Origin: Rhizobium favelukesii
GTDB taxonomy: Bacteria > Pseudomonadota > Alphaproteobacteria > Rhizobiales > Rhizobiaceae
DNA: 64,000 nucleotides
NCBI RefSeq assembly: GCF_000577275.2
Contig: NZ_HG916855.1
Coordinates: 1,860,001 to 1,924,000 of the forward strand
Direction of reading: 5' to 3'
Each line of letters starts with the position of its first letter. The first letter of the stretch is position 1. A program made the translations under genes and the position numbers. Under the pieces are notes generated by a model. It was not told the DNA's origin. It saw nothing but the letters and a program-made list of their open reading frames with translations, and did no database searches. Of this stretch, positions 43,737 through 51,325 are shown one piece after another.

Positions 43737-44912
43737 TCAGCCCTTCTTGGCGCCGATCTTCTCGTCCCAGATGCGGAAGGCTTCGACCAGTTGTTTCGGC
43801 TCCAGCGGAACCTCCAGCGGATTGTTGGCAATCCAGTCGGCATATTCGGGACGGCCGAACTCCTTGATCGTGTCCTGGCTTTCCTGCGGCGCCATCTCGA
43901 GGGTGACGTCCTTCACGGCCGGACCCGGATAGAAATAGCCGGCATCGTAGGCGATCGCCTGCTGTTTGGGCTGCAGGATGTAGTTAAGCACGTCGATCAG
44001 CACGCCGATCTTCTCGTCCGAGACGCCTTTCGGGACGACCGCGTAGTGGGCGTCCGTGACCCAATGGAAGCCGTCGAGCTTTTGCACCTTCGCCTCGGCT
44101 GGAACAATGCCGAGTGCCCGCGGATTGATGTCCCAGCCGGTCGTCGATACGACGATGTCGCGCGTCCCCTCGCCAAGCTCCTTCATCACCTGGCCAGTGC
44201 CCGTCGGATAATACTCAATGTGCTCGCCAAGTGCGGCGAGATAGTCCCACGTTTTTGCCCAGCCCTTGGCGGGATCGCGAGGATCACTGTCGCCAAGCAG
44301 GTATGGCAAGCCCATGAGGAAGGTGCGGCCAGGGCCCGAATTGGCCGGCCGAGCATAGATGAAGCGGTTCTTGTTTGCCTTCGCCCATTCAAGCAGTTCT
44401 TGCGCCGATTTCGGCGGCGTGGGTACCTTGTCAGGCATATATTCGATGAGTGGGCCTGAGGGATAATAGGTGATGACGACGCCCTGATCCTTGGCAAGGG
44501 ACTGCATCTTGAAGGCCTGCGGCTGCAGGATCTGCTCGAGGTTGGGCAGCTCCGACTTGTGTGCCTTCAGATCGATCCAAAGTCCCTGATCAAGGCCCGC
44601 CGAAAGCGCGTCCGTTCCCGTCAGGACGAGATCGATATCGACTTTGCCGGCCGCCTGCTGCGCCTTGATCTTGCCAGGCAGTTCTGGTGCCGGTGCCTTT
44701 GTGAAGGCGAAGCTGGAAACCCAGTCCGCCTTTTCCGAGGCGTAGGCCTCGAACATGCCCTGCGTCAGCGCCAGGTTGCCGGCGACATCTGCAATCGTGA
44801 TGGTGACGGGGCTTGCCGGTTTCTTGGCCTGCGCAAACGCCCTCAGCGGCAGCATGGTTGCAACAGCAGCGCCCGCTGCGGTGCCGACGAATGTTCTGCG
44901 GGTGACTTTCAT
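43737..44912 (-). CDS. ABC transporter substrate-binding protein with Tat signal
   Basis: The 391-residue protein begins at ATG 44912 (GGAGGAG upstream) with a twin-arginine signal: TRRTFVGTAAGAAVATMLPL then RAFAQA. It is therefore folded before export. The body is a PotD/iron-type binding fold (IDLVLTGTDALSAGLDQGLWIDL, then GVVITYYPSGPLIEYMP). It is the first gene of a four-gene importer operon, divergent from a GntR regulator and mannonate dehydratase, which suggests a sugar-acid-related ligand, although the fold is common for polyamines and iron. Confidence 0.88.
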   Translation of the reverse strand: MKVTRRTFVGTAAGAAVATMLPLRAFAQAKKPASPVTITIADVAGNLALTQGMFEAYASEKADWVSSFAFTKAPAPELPGKIKAQQAAGKVDIDLVLTGTDALSAGLDQGLWIDLKAHKSELPNLEQILQPQAFKMQSLAKDQGVVITYYPSGPLIEYMPDKVPTPPKSAQELLEWAKANKNRFIYARPANSGPGRTFLMGLPYLLGDSDPRDPAKGWAKTWDYLAALGEHIEYYPTGTGQVMKELGEGTRDIVVSTTGWDINPRALGIVPAEAKVQKLDGFHWVTDAHYAVVPKGVSDEKIGVLIDVLNYILQPKQQAIAYDAGYFYPGPAVKDVTLEMAPQESQDTIKEFGRPEYADWIANNPLEVPLEPKQLVEAFRIWDEKIGAKKG

Positions 44913-45072
44913 CCTGTTTCTCCTCCTGTTGTCTGACGCCGCAAATGCGCTCCAATGCGTCCTCGTGCCGGTCGTTGCAGGGACCGGAACCTTGTCGTCA
45001 AATGTGTGAAACCTATTGAAAGAGTTGCCAAAAACACCGTCCTCCTCGGTGCGCCTTGGCAGTCGCAATAAA

Positions 45073-45097
45073 TTGATATACTAGTATGCACGATCAA
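45073..45097. promoter_or_regulatory. Candidate GntR/FCD operator
   Basis: A perfect palindrome ATACTAGTAT (45078-45087) lies inside a TTGAT/ATCAA outer repeat, directly upstream of the GntR gene start and between it and the divergent importer. The location suits autorepression with co-control of the importer and uxuA. Confidence 0.5.
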
Positions 45098-45101
45098 GTC
45101 A

Positions 45102-45839
45102 ATGTCAGGGCTCCTTATGCAGGCAGCAGTTGTTTCCGTTCAAACGGCCTTGCCTTTCGGGGCCGAGAGGCCGACGAAGCTTCGCCGTGTGACGAATGCC
45201 GGCGCCATCTTCGATCGGCTCTACGCGGATATACTTGCTCTGCGAATGCCACCCGGCATGCTGTTGCAGGAAAAGCGGATTGCCGAAGAGTTCAATGTCT
45301 CGCGCACTCCAGTGCGTGAGGCGCTGCTTCGATTGTCAGAGGGCGGGCTTGTCGATATCTACCCGCAGTCCGGCACGGTCGTGTCGCGGGTGCCGGTCTC
45401 TGCGATCCCGGAGGCGGTGGTCGTGCGCAAGTCGCTTGAAGGCACGACCGTCGAACGCGCCGCCGAAGTTGCCACGGCAGGCGATATCGATCGCCTGAAT
45501 TCCATCATTTCACGACAGAGATCGCTTGCCGCGCTCGGCGATACGTCCGCTTTTCACGACGAGGACGAGGCCTTCCACGAGGCTGTCGCCGAGATTGCCG
45601 GCTATCCCGGCATCTGGACGATCCTCAAGACGGTCAAGGTGCAAATCGACCGCGCCCGACGACTGACGCTGCCGGTTCTTGGCCGCATGGACAATGTCGT
45701 GCACGAACACGGGCTCATTCGTGACGCAGTCGCTGCCCACGACGTGGAAGCGGCGCGTGCGGCCATGATGCACCACTTGAGCGCCGTCATTCCCGACGTC
45801 GACGAGCTTCGCGTCCGGTATCCCGATTATTTCTGCTGA
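45102..45839 (+). CDS. GntR family regulator (FCD subfamily)
   Basis: The 245-residue regulator has a winged helix at about residues 30-90 (LLQEKRIAEEFNVSRTPVREALLRLSEGGLVDI) and an FCD ligand domain, with metal-type residues in FHDEDEAFHEAVAEIAG and a later histidine-rich segment (NVVHEHGLIRDAVAAHD). FCD regulators respond to hexuronates and related acids. It is 41 bp upstream of uxuA and divergent from an importer, so it probably controls uptake and breakdown of a hexuronate or aldonate. Confidence 0.92.
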   Translation: MSGLLMQAAVVSVQTALPFGAERPTKLRRVTNAGAIFDRLYADILALRMPPGMLLQEKRIAEEFNVSRTPVREALLRLSEGGLVDIYPQSGTVVSRVPVSAIPEAVVVRKSLEGTTVERAAEVATAGDIDRLNSIISRQRSLAALGDTSAFHDEDEAFHEAVAEIAGYPGIWTILKTVKVQIDRARRLTLPVLGRMDNVVHEHGLIRDAVAAHDVEAARAAMMHHLSAVIPDVDELRVRYPDYFC

Positions 45840-45880
45840 GACTGTCAGCAGGCAACGACAAGATCCCAAGGAGGAAATAC

Positions 45881-47068
45881 ATGCGCCAGGGTTGGAGATG
45901 GTTTGGGCCGGAGGCACCGGTAACGCTCGATGAAGTACGCCAGACCGGTGCGACCAATGTCGTCTCGTCCCTGCACCAGGTACCAATCGGCCGTGCCTGG
46001 ACTGAAGGGGAAGTGCGCGAGCGCCAGGCGATGATCGAAACGACGCCGCCCGGACGCTCGCGCCTGACATGGTCGGTTGTCGAGAGCATCCCGATTCCAG
46101 ATGCCGTCAAGCGCAACGGTGGACGAGCCAAGGCAGATATCGAGGCCTGGATCGCCAGCCTTGAAGCTGTTGCAGCCTGCGGGATTCCAATTGTCTGTTA
46201 CAACTTCATGCCCGTCGTCGACTGGACGCGCACCGAACTCGATTATGTCATCGATACCGGCGCGACGGCCATGCGTTTCGATCATGAGAAATTCGCCGTC
46301 TTCGATCTCTTCGTGCTCCAACGCGCCGGTGCCGAGCAGCAATACTCCCCTGAGGACAAGGCGCGTGCGCGCGACATGTTCGAGGCGATGAGCGAAGCCG
46401 AGATTGCAGAGATCACTCGGATCATCACATCCGCCCTGCCCGGCTCCACGACCGAACCGCTGACGATCCCGCAGTTCCGTGAAAAGCTCGCAGCCTATAC
46501 CGGTATCGATGCCGCCAAGCTGCGCCAGCATCTTATCGAATTTCTTCAAGCAGTGACGCCTGTAGCCGAAGCGCGCGGCGTCAAGCTGACGCTGCACCCG
46601 GATGATCCGCCGCGCTCGCTCTTTGGTCTGCCGCGGATCGCTTCGACCGCCGAAGACTATGCCGCGCTGTTCAATGCCGTTCCCTCAAAGGCGAATGGCA
46701 TGTGCTACTGCACCGGCAGCCTCGGAGTGCGTGCCGACAACGACCTGCCGGCGATGGCCCGCCGCTTCGCATCGAGAATCCATTTCGCCCATCTGCGCGC
46801 AACAAAACGCGAGGCCGACGGACGCAGCTTCCACGAGAGTGCCCACCTGGAGGGCGACGTCGACATGGTTGCAGTCCTGAAGGAGCTCGTCGCAGAAGAC
46901 CGCGGGCGTCGGGCAAACGAAACAATCGTGTTCCGCTCTGACCACGGCCATCGCATGCTCGATGACCTCGACAAGACCGTGACGCCGGGCTATCCGGCAA
47001 TCGGTCGACTGCGCGGTCTGGCCGAGCTTCGCGGCATTCTCGTTGCCCTGGGTGCGAAGCCGACGTAA
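45881..47068 (+). CDS. uxuA: Mannonate dehydratase
   Basis: The 395-residue protein is UxuA, the metal-dependent enzyme that dehydrates D-mannonate to 2-keto-3-deoxygluconate in glucuronate breakdown. Typical segments are MRQGWRWFGP at the start, TNVVSSLHQVPIG, CYNFMPVVDWTRT, LTLHPDDPPRSLFGLPRI and FRSDHGHRMLDD with metal-binding His and Asp residues. CAAGGAGGA precedes the ATG. It follows the GntR gene and is the only uronate enzyme in the window, so the rest of the pathway must be elsewhere. Confidence 0.95.
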   Translation: MRQGWRWFGPEAPVTLDEVRQTGATNVVSSLHQVPIGRAWTEGEVRERQAMIETTPPGRSRLTWSVVESIPIPDAVKRNGGRAKADIEAWIASLEAVAACGIPIVCYNFMPVVDWTRTELDYVIDTGATAMRFDHEKFAVFDLFVLQRAGAEQQYSPEDKARARDMFEAMSEAEIAEITRIITSALPGSTTEPLTIPQFREKLAAYTGIDAAKLRQHLIEFLQAVTPVAEARGVKLTLHPDDPPRSLFGLPRIASTAEDYAALFNAVPSKANGMCYCTGSLGVRADNDLPAMARRFASRIHFAHLRATKREADGRSFHESAHLEGDVDMVAVLKELVAEDRGRRANETIVFRSDHGHRMLDDLDKTVTPGYPAIGRLRGLAELRGILVALGAKPT

Positions 47069-47213
47069 CAGTGGATCGCGGCCGCAGCCCGTAAGTCGTC
47101 TCAATATCGCGGGCTACAGGTGGCGCGGTTGACCTCTGGAAGGGCAATTGCCCACGCATTTGGAACAAACTTGGGCACAATTCATTTCTCTTCCTGCAGA
47201 GAGGAGAAACGAC

Positions 47214-47513
47214 ATGACCTACGACCCGAATGATCCGAACCGCAATCCCACGACCGATCACGACCTGCGCACGCCACCGCTGCGCCGCAGCTCAAGCAGT
47301 TGGATCGGATGGATTGCCGCGATCGCCGTGATCCTTGTCGCAGCGTTTGCTATCACAGAATGGTTTGACCGGCCGGGCACCGATCCCAACCCGACCGCTT
47401 CAACGACTGAATCTCAGCCGATGAAGCCGCCGGTAGCCCCTGTGGCGCCGTCCAGTGAGCCGGCAACACCTGCCCCGGCCAACCCTTCGACCGGCGGCAC
47501 GACACAGCAGTAA
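47214..47513 (+). CDS. Hypothetical single-span membrane protein, proline-rich tail
   Basis: The 99-residue protein starts at ATG 47214 with GAGAGGAG upstream. It has a polar N-terminus (YDPNDPNRNP), one hydrophobic helix (about residues 30-50, WIGWIAAIAVILVAAFAI) and a Pro/Ser/Thr-rich C-terminus likely to be periplasmic and disordered. No known domain. A terminator follows within 20 bp. Confidence 0.7.
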   Translation: MTYDPNDPNRNPTTDHDLRTPPLRRSSSSWIGWIAAIAVILVAAFAITEWFDRPGTDPNPTASTTESQPMKPPVAPVAPSSEPATPAPANPSTGGTTQQ

Positions 47514-47526
47514 GCATACTGCGAAG

Positions 47527-47567
47527 CGGAGCCTCACCTCGTGGAGGAGAGGCTCCGGTATCTTTTT
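47527..47567 (+). terminator. Rho-independent terminator
   Basis: A perfect 9-bp stem (CGGAGCCTC with GAGGCTCCG, 13-nt loop) is followed by GTATCTTTTT. It lies 13 bp after the stop of the small membrane protein gene. Confidence 0.75.
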
Positions 47568-47679
47568 CGAAGCCACCTCGGACCCCTTCTTGTCTCCACG
47601 GACAGATGCATCGCTAACGGAAGGTCGCGGCTCAAACCGCGTGGCGAACATGTTGAGGCTCATGTCGCCCAGGCTTGGA

Positions 47680-48103
47680 GGAGGCGCAGCCGGCGAGGCT
47701 CTCGGGATGGGAACGCCGGACGATCTCAGCGTCGAAGCCGTCCAGAAGCTCTTGAGGGTGCTGGCGCCCGAAAAGGATGATGGACAACGCCTGCTCAAGA
47801 CGCGCGCGCTGGAGGTCAGCAGCGCCCATCGCCGAGGCACATTGGCTGGTTCTCGATACGGGAAGCGAAGGACGACCAACCGCCTTCCTGGTGGTGCTGA
47901 CATTCTGGCTGATCGTGATCTTTCGCACGTTCGGCCTTTTGTCGCCCTATAACGGCACGGTGATATCGGTCATTGTCGTCTGCGCTCTGTCCGTCGGAGG
48001 TGCGGTCTTCATCATCAACGATATGGCCCACCCTTACGGAGGCCTGATCTATGTTTCGGATGAGCCTCTGCGTCTCGCCCTGTCGCGGGTGGGGCGCAGT
48101 TGA
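47680..48103 (+). pseudogene. DUF4239 membrane protein remnant, frameshifted and N-truncated
   Basis: One frame reads LSVEAVQKLLRVLAPEKDD then LKTRALEVSS. Near 47830 the register shifts to AEAHWLVLDTGSEGRPTAF, two membrane helices (FLVVLTFWLIVIF, then GTVISVIVVCALSVGGAVF) and DMAHPYGGLIYVSDEPLR, the C-terminal half of DUF4239 proteins. Removing one C from the GCCC run restores the frame. The N-terminal membrane helices are absent, so the gene is truncated even if the frameshift were a sequencing error. Confidence 0.65.
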
Positions 48104-48140
48104 TCGCCTCTTGGGCAGTCGGCCGCACACACAGCGTGGA

Positions 48141-48338
48141 TTAGTGCGTCGCCGCGCGCTTCTTGGAGGCCGCGAGAATGTAGTCGTCGGCGATATCCGC
48201 GATCGCAATTGCGATTTCGGTCGACGAGAAGCCGACCAGTTTTTCGCCTTGAATGATCTGGTATACGGCTTCCTCTATCTTCTCACGGCAGGCAGAAAGC
48301 CTGTCGGCGTGGTTGATGACTATAGGACGTAATTCCAT
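48141..48338 (-). CDS. Hypothetical small protein
   Basis: The 65-residue protein starts at ATG 48338 with GGTAAGGG upstream (MELRPIVINHADRL). It is mostly helical and alanine/isoleucine-rich (EIAIAIADIADDYILA), with a basic C-terminus. No domain is recognised. It looks like a conserved rhizobial small protein rather than noise because of its ribosome site and balanced composition. Confidence 0.5.
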   Translation of the reverse strand: MELRPIVINHADRLSACREKIEEAVYQIIQGEKLVGFSSTEIAIAIADIADDYILAASKKRAATH

Positions 48339-48797
48339 GGCCCTTACCCCCGGTCGATGCGGCACACGTTCTTGATGTGCGTTGAATGTTGATATTGGTT
48401 AAGCAAGTGAAGGTCGCGACATTCGTGATGTTATTGAACGATGCCCCACTATCGCGATTCCAGCTAAAAAGCCGCCTGTAGCCTCCGTAAAGACGGCACC
48501 AAAGCTTCAACTTAACCGTGCCTGGACTATAGTCGCAAAAATCTGGAACAGCCTGTGAAATCGACGTGACACTACCATGAATAGAGCAGTCGAAATATAT
48601 ACCGCTCAAGGTCGGCAATATTTGCTGCCTCAATGCATCGGACTTGGCTAAATTTCCTCCGCATGGGGTAAAATCGCAACGCCACAGCAAAATGTCGCCG
48701 CCGGCAGCAATTAGCTCCTTGAATAAATTTACTCTTGGTTGTATTTTTTATAGATCTCAGCATAATGCCAGTCTGACACGAGGAAACGGGGGACGCC
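48339..48797. other. Intergenic region upstream of the XRE-SARP-YcaO-TfuA locus
   Basis: These 459 bp are less GC-rich than the surrounding genes and carry no credible gene. They include the shared element at 48707-48724 and a possible promoter, TTGAAT (48719) and TATTTT (48742) with a 17-bp spacer. The low GC content may mark an insertion boundary for the locus that follows. Confidence 0.45.
48707..48724 (+). promoter_or_regulatory. Shared upstream element GCAATTAGC-N3-TTGAAT (copy 2), possible -35
   Basis: The element is identical in both blocks and spacing to the one at 38282-38299 before the paralogous XRE gene. Here TTGAAT can serve as -35 with TATTTT (48742-48747) as -10 at 17 bp. The GCAATTAGC part just upstream could be the XRE binding site. 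Confidence 0.5.
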
Positions 48798-49241
48798 ATG
48801 CAGGCCAAAACTCCAAACGCTATTGATGCCTATGTGGGTGAGCGTGTCAGGTTAAGGCGAAAGCTACTTGGCCTGAGCCAGGTTAGCCTTTCGGAATCCT
48901 TAGGGATTACGTTCCAACAGCTGCAAAAATACGAAAAGGGTGTCAACCGCATCGGAGCAAGCCGGCTGCAGCGCATTGCAGAAGTCCTTGGCGTGCCCGT
49001 TGGCTTCTTTTTCGATGAAGAGAAGGCGCACACGGCGGGCCTGCGTTTGAGCGCCGATACCGATGAAGTCGCGCATTTCATCGCTTCGAAGGAGGGTCTG
49101 GCGCTGACGCGTGCCTTCATCGCGATCGAAGATCCGAATATTCGTCGAAAGCTGATTGCACTTGCAAGGAGCCTTGGCTCCACGCAATCGGTCACGGATG
49201 AGCATGAGAGCTGGGAACGGGCGGACGTAACAAGAGGATAG
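48798..49241 (+). CDS. XRE family regulator (PraR-like), RiPP locus
   Basis: The 147-residue protein starts at ATG 48798 (GGGGGAC upstream). Its helix-turn-helix spans about residues 15-68 (ERVRLRRKLLGLSQVSLSESLGITFQQLQKYEKG, then IGASRLQRIAEVLG). It is a close paralogue of the regulator at 38396. It ends 3 bp before the SARP regulator, so the two are co-translated. It likely controls the downstream YcaO/TfuA genes through the shared upstream element. Confidence 0.9.
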   Translation: MQAKTPNAIDAYVGERVRLRRKLLGLSQVSLSESLGITFQQLQKYEKGVNRIGASRLQRIAEVLGVPVGFFFDEEKAHTAGLRLSADTDEVAHFIASKEGLALTRAFIAIEDPNIRRKLIALARSLGSTQSVTDEHESWERADVTRG

Positions 49242-49244
49242 CCG

Positions 49245-51080
49245 GTGCTGCGTCTCCAAACATTTGGCGAACTGCGTCTGACGGATGAGGCGGGCAATGC
49301 GGTCGGCTATCCTGCCAAGGCGCTGTTGACGATGGCCTATCTCTTCACATGCAAGGGGCACGCCCTCACCCGCCAAGAGGTCGCTGCGTTCCTATGGTCG
49401 GATGCCGAGCCCGATCAGGCCGGCCTTAATCTGCGTAAGCTCATCTCCCGTATTCGCCAGATCGATGACAGTGAGGCCGCGCCACTTAAGATTACTGCGG
49501 TGTCGATCGAGTTGCAGGCGCGCCTCCTTTCCATCGATGTTGAGATATTCGACGAGGCAATGCCGCCGATGGACAGGCTGAGAGCCAGCAGCGACCTACT
49601 TCAGCGTGATTTCGCCGGCAATGTTCGCTCAGCAAGCAAGGCGATCGACAGCTGGATCGCGCGCGAGCAGCGCGGCCACAGGGTCAAGTTGCGGCAGATG
49701 CTCTTGGAGGCGGCGCCGTCTGCACAGGGCACCGACGACTACCGAACCGTCTCCGGCGCTGCCTTGCAGTTGCTGGAGCAGGAGCCGAGCGACGAGCCGC
49801 TCCGGGCGATCCTTCGCGGGCTGCCTGGCGTTGCTGGCCCGGACGTGCTGGCGCCAAGCGACAGGCAAACGCGGAATTATGCGGTGCCGGCGGAGGTGCG
49901 GAATGCAAACCGCCCGGAGCCCGAACCCCGGCCCGCGTCGAGCCTGCCGCGACTGGTTTTGCTTCCTCCGACATCACAGGGCAGCGTTGTCGGGCTCTCG
50001 CTTGCCAGTGCGCTGATCGAGGATGTGACGATCGAGCTATGCGCGCTCAGGAACATTTCCATTGTTGCACCCCATACCGCCGAGCAAATTCGCCGCGACT
50101 CCGACAAAGCCGCCGTTATCGCTCGTCACTCTATCTCCTATCTCCTTGATACGAGACTTTCAGGCGAAGGTCTGTATGCTCAGCTTGTCTATTTTCCGAC
50201 CGATGAAATCATCTGGGCGACCCGCTTTCCCATGACCGCTGCAACGCTGCCGACCCAGCGGCGGCTCATTGCCGAGCACCTGTCATCGTCTGTCGCGGAT
50301 GAACTTGCCAGGAACGAGCAAGCTCGGCTGAGCCTGGAGGCCAACCCGCAGTGCTATCATGCCTATCTCGTTGGTGCGAGCCTGATGGGCAAGCTGACGC
50401 TGCCCCACATTCGCAGGGCCAGAGCAGCGTTCAAGGAGGCGTTGAAATACAATCACGACTTTTCGCCGGCTTTTACAGGCCTGGCACGGACCTATACCAG
50501 CGAGTGGCTGGTGACTGCCCAGGGCAATGAGGAACTGTTGGGCCTTGCTGAGCAGAATGCGTTGAAGGCAATAGAGCGCGACGATGGTTTCGCCAGCGGC
50601 TACCGGGAACTCGGCGTGACAAAGCTCTATCTCGGCGACGTTGACGAGAGCGTGGCAGCGCTTTGCCACGCGGAGGAACTGAGCCCGCATTTTGCCGACG
50701 TGATCTATAGCCACGCCGACACGCTGGTGCATGCCTCCCGTCCGAAGGAGGCGCTGACAAAGATCCTGAAGGCGATCTCGCTCAATCCCTTATCGCCGGA
50801 CAGCTATCTTTGGTGTGCTGCCGGCGCAAGCTACTTTCTCGAGCAGTACGACGACGCCATCGCCTATGTGGAAGCCATGAAGGACAAGGCGCCGGCCCAC
50901 CGCATTGCTGCTGCGAGTTGTGCAATGATTGGCGACCGCAGGCGTGCGCAGTTCTATCGGCAGCGTGCGGAAACTCTGAACCCCGTCTTCGATGTGGAAA
51001 AATGGCTCTCGGTCGTGCCCTTCAAGGAGCAATGGCAGAAAGATCTCTACAGAGAGGGGCTTTTGAAAGCTGGATTTTAA
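49245..51080 (+). CDS. SARP-like transcriptional activator with TPR repeats
   Basis: The 611-residue protein starts at GTG 49245, with AGAGGA upstream. Residues 1-85 form a SARP/OmpR-like winged helix (LRLQTFGELRLTDEAG, then LNLRKLISRIRQID), followed by a bacterial transcriptional-activation-type helical domain. Residues about 225-345 resemble the TolB/adenylate-cyclase-associated domain seen in CadC-like regulators (LPRLVLLPPTSQGSVVGLSLASALIED). From about 365, tetratricopeptide helices follow (YHAYLVGASLMGKLTLPHIRRARAAFKEALKYN and repeats). No membrane segment is clear. It sits directly before the candidate precursor and is the likely activator of the YcaO/TfuA genes. Confidence 0.85.
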   Translation: MLRLQTFGELRLTDEAGNAVGYPAKALLTMAYLFTCKGHALTRQEVAAFLWSDAEPDQAGLNLRKLISRIRQIDDSEAAPLKITAVSIELQARLLSIDVEIFDEAMPPMDRLRASSDLLQRDFAGNVRSASKAIDSWIAREQRGHRVKLRQMLLEAAPSAQGTDDYRTVSGAALQLLEQEPSDEPLRAILRGLPGVAGPDVLAPSDRQTRNYAVPAEVRNANRPEPEPRPASSLPRLVLLPPTSQGSVVGLSLASALIEDVTIELCALRNISIVAPHTAEQIRRDSDKAAVIARHSISYLLDTRLSGEGLYAQLVYFPTDEIIWATRFPMTAATLPTQRRLIAEHLSSSVADELARNEQARLSLEANPQCYHAYLVGASLMGKLTLPHIRRARAAFKEALKYNHDFSPAFTGLARTYTSEWLVTAQGNEELLGLAEQNALKAIERDDGFASGYRELGVTKLYLGDVDESVAALCHAEELSPHFADVIYSHADTLVHASRPKEALTKILKAISLNPLSPDSYLWCAAGASYFLEQYDDAIAYVEAMKDKAPAHRIAAASCAMIGDRRRAQFYRQRAETLNPVFDVEKWLSVVPFKEQWQKDLYREGLLKAGF

Positions 51081-51100
51081 CACCAACGAAAGGGAACATC

Positions 51101-51316
51101 ATGTCAAGGGCAGTTGTGTTTGGTATTGCAGGGGACGCGACGCTTTGGATTGCGGACCTCGATGCAGGCACCGTCAAGCAACTCGATGCCGCAGCCGGTG
51201 AACTGGCGAAGGTTGCCGAGCTGCGAAAGGCGGGCGCCACCGTCGTCAAGAAGGTGGACTTCGCGGTGGCGGTCTCGACCGCGAAAGCGGCGTTCTCCGG
51301 TCACGTCGAAAGCTGA
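51101..51316 (+). CDS. Candidate RiPP precursor peptide (71 residues)
   Basis: The 71-residue protein has GAAAGGGAA before ATG 51101. It begins SRAVVFGIAGDATLWIADLD, passes through a charged helical middle (KQLDAAAGELAKVAELRKAG) and ends VDFAVAVSTAKAAFSGHVES. It contains 17 alanines and no cysteine, proline, asparagine or tyrosine. It lies 20 bp after the SARP gene and immediately before the YcaO frame, the usual place for the substrate of a YcaO enzyme. With no cysteine, thiazoline formation is excluded, leaving thioamide or Ser/Thr-derived heterocycles. That it is the substrate is inference from position and size. It shares its reading frame with YcaO across a single TGA. Confidence 0.65.
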   Translation: MSRAVVFGIAGDATLWIADLDAGTVKQLDAAAGELAKVAELRKAGATVVKKVDFAVAVSTAKAAFSGHVES

Positions 51317-51325
51317 GAGCGCACG

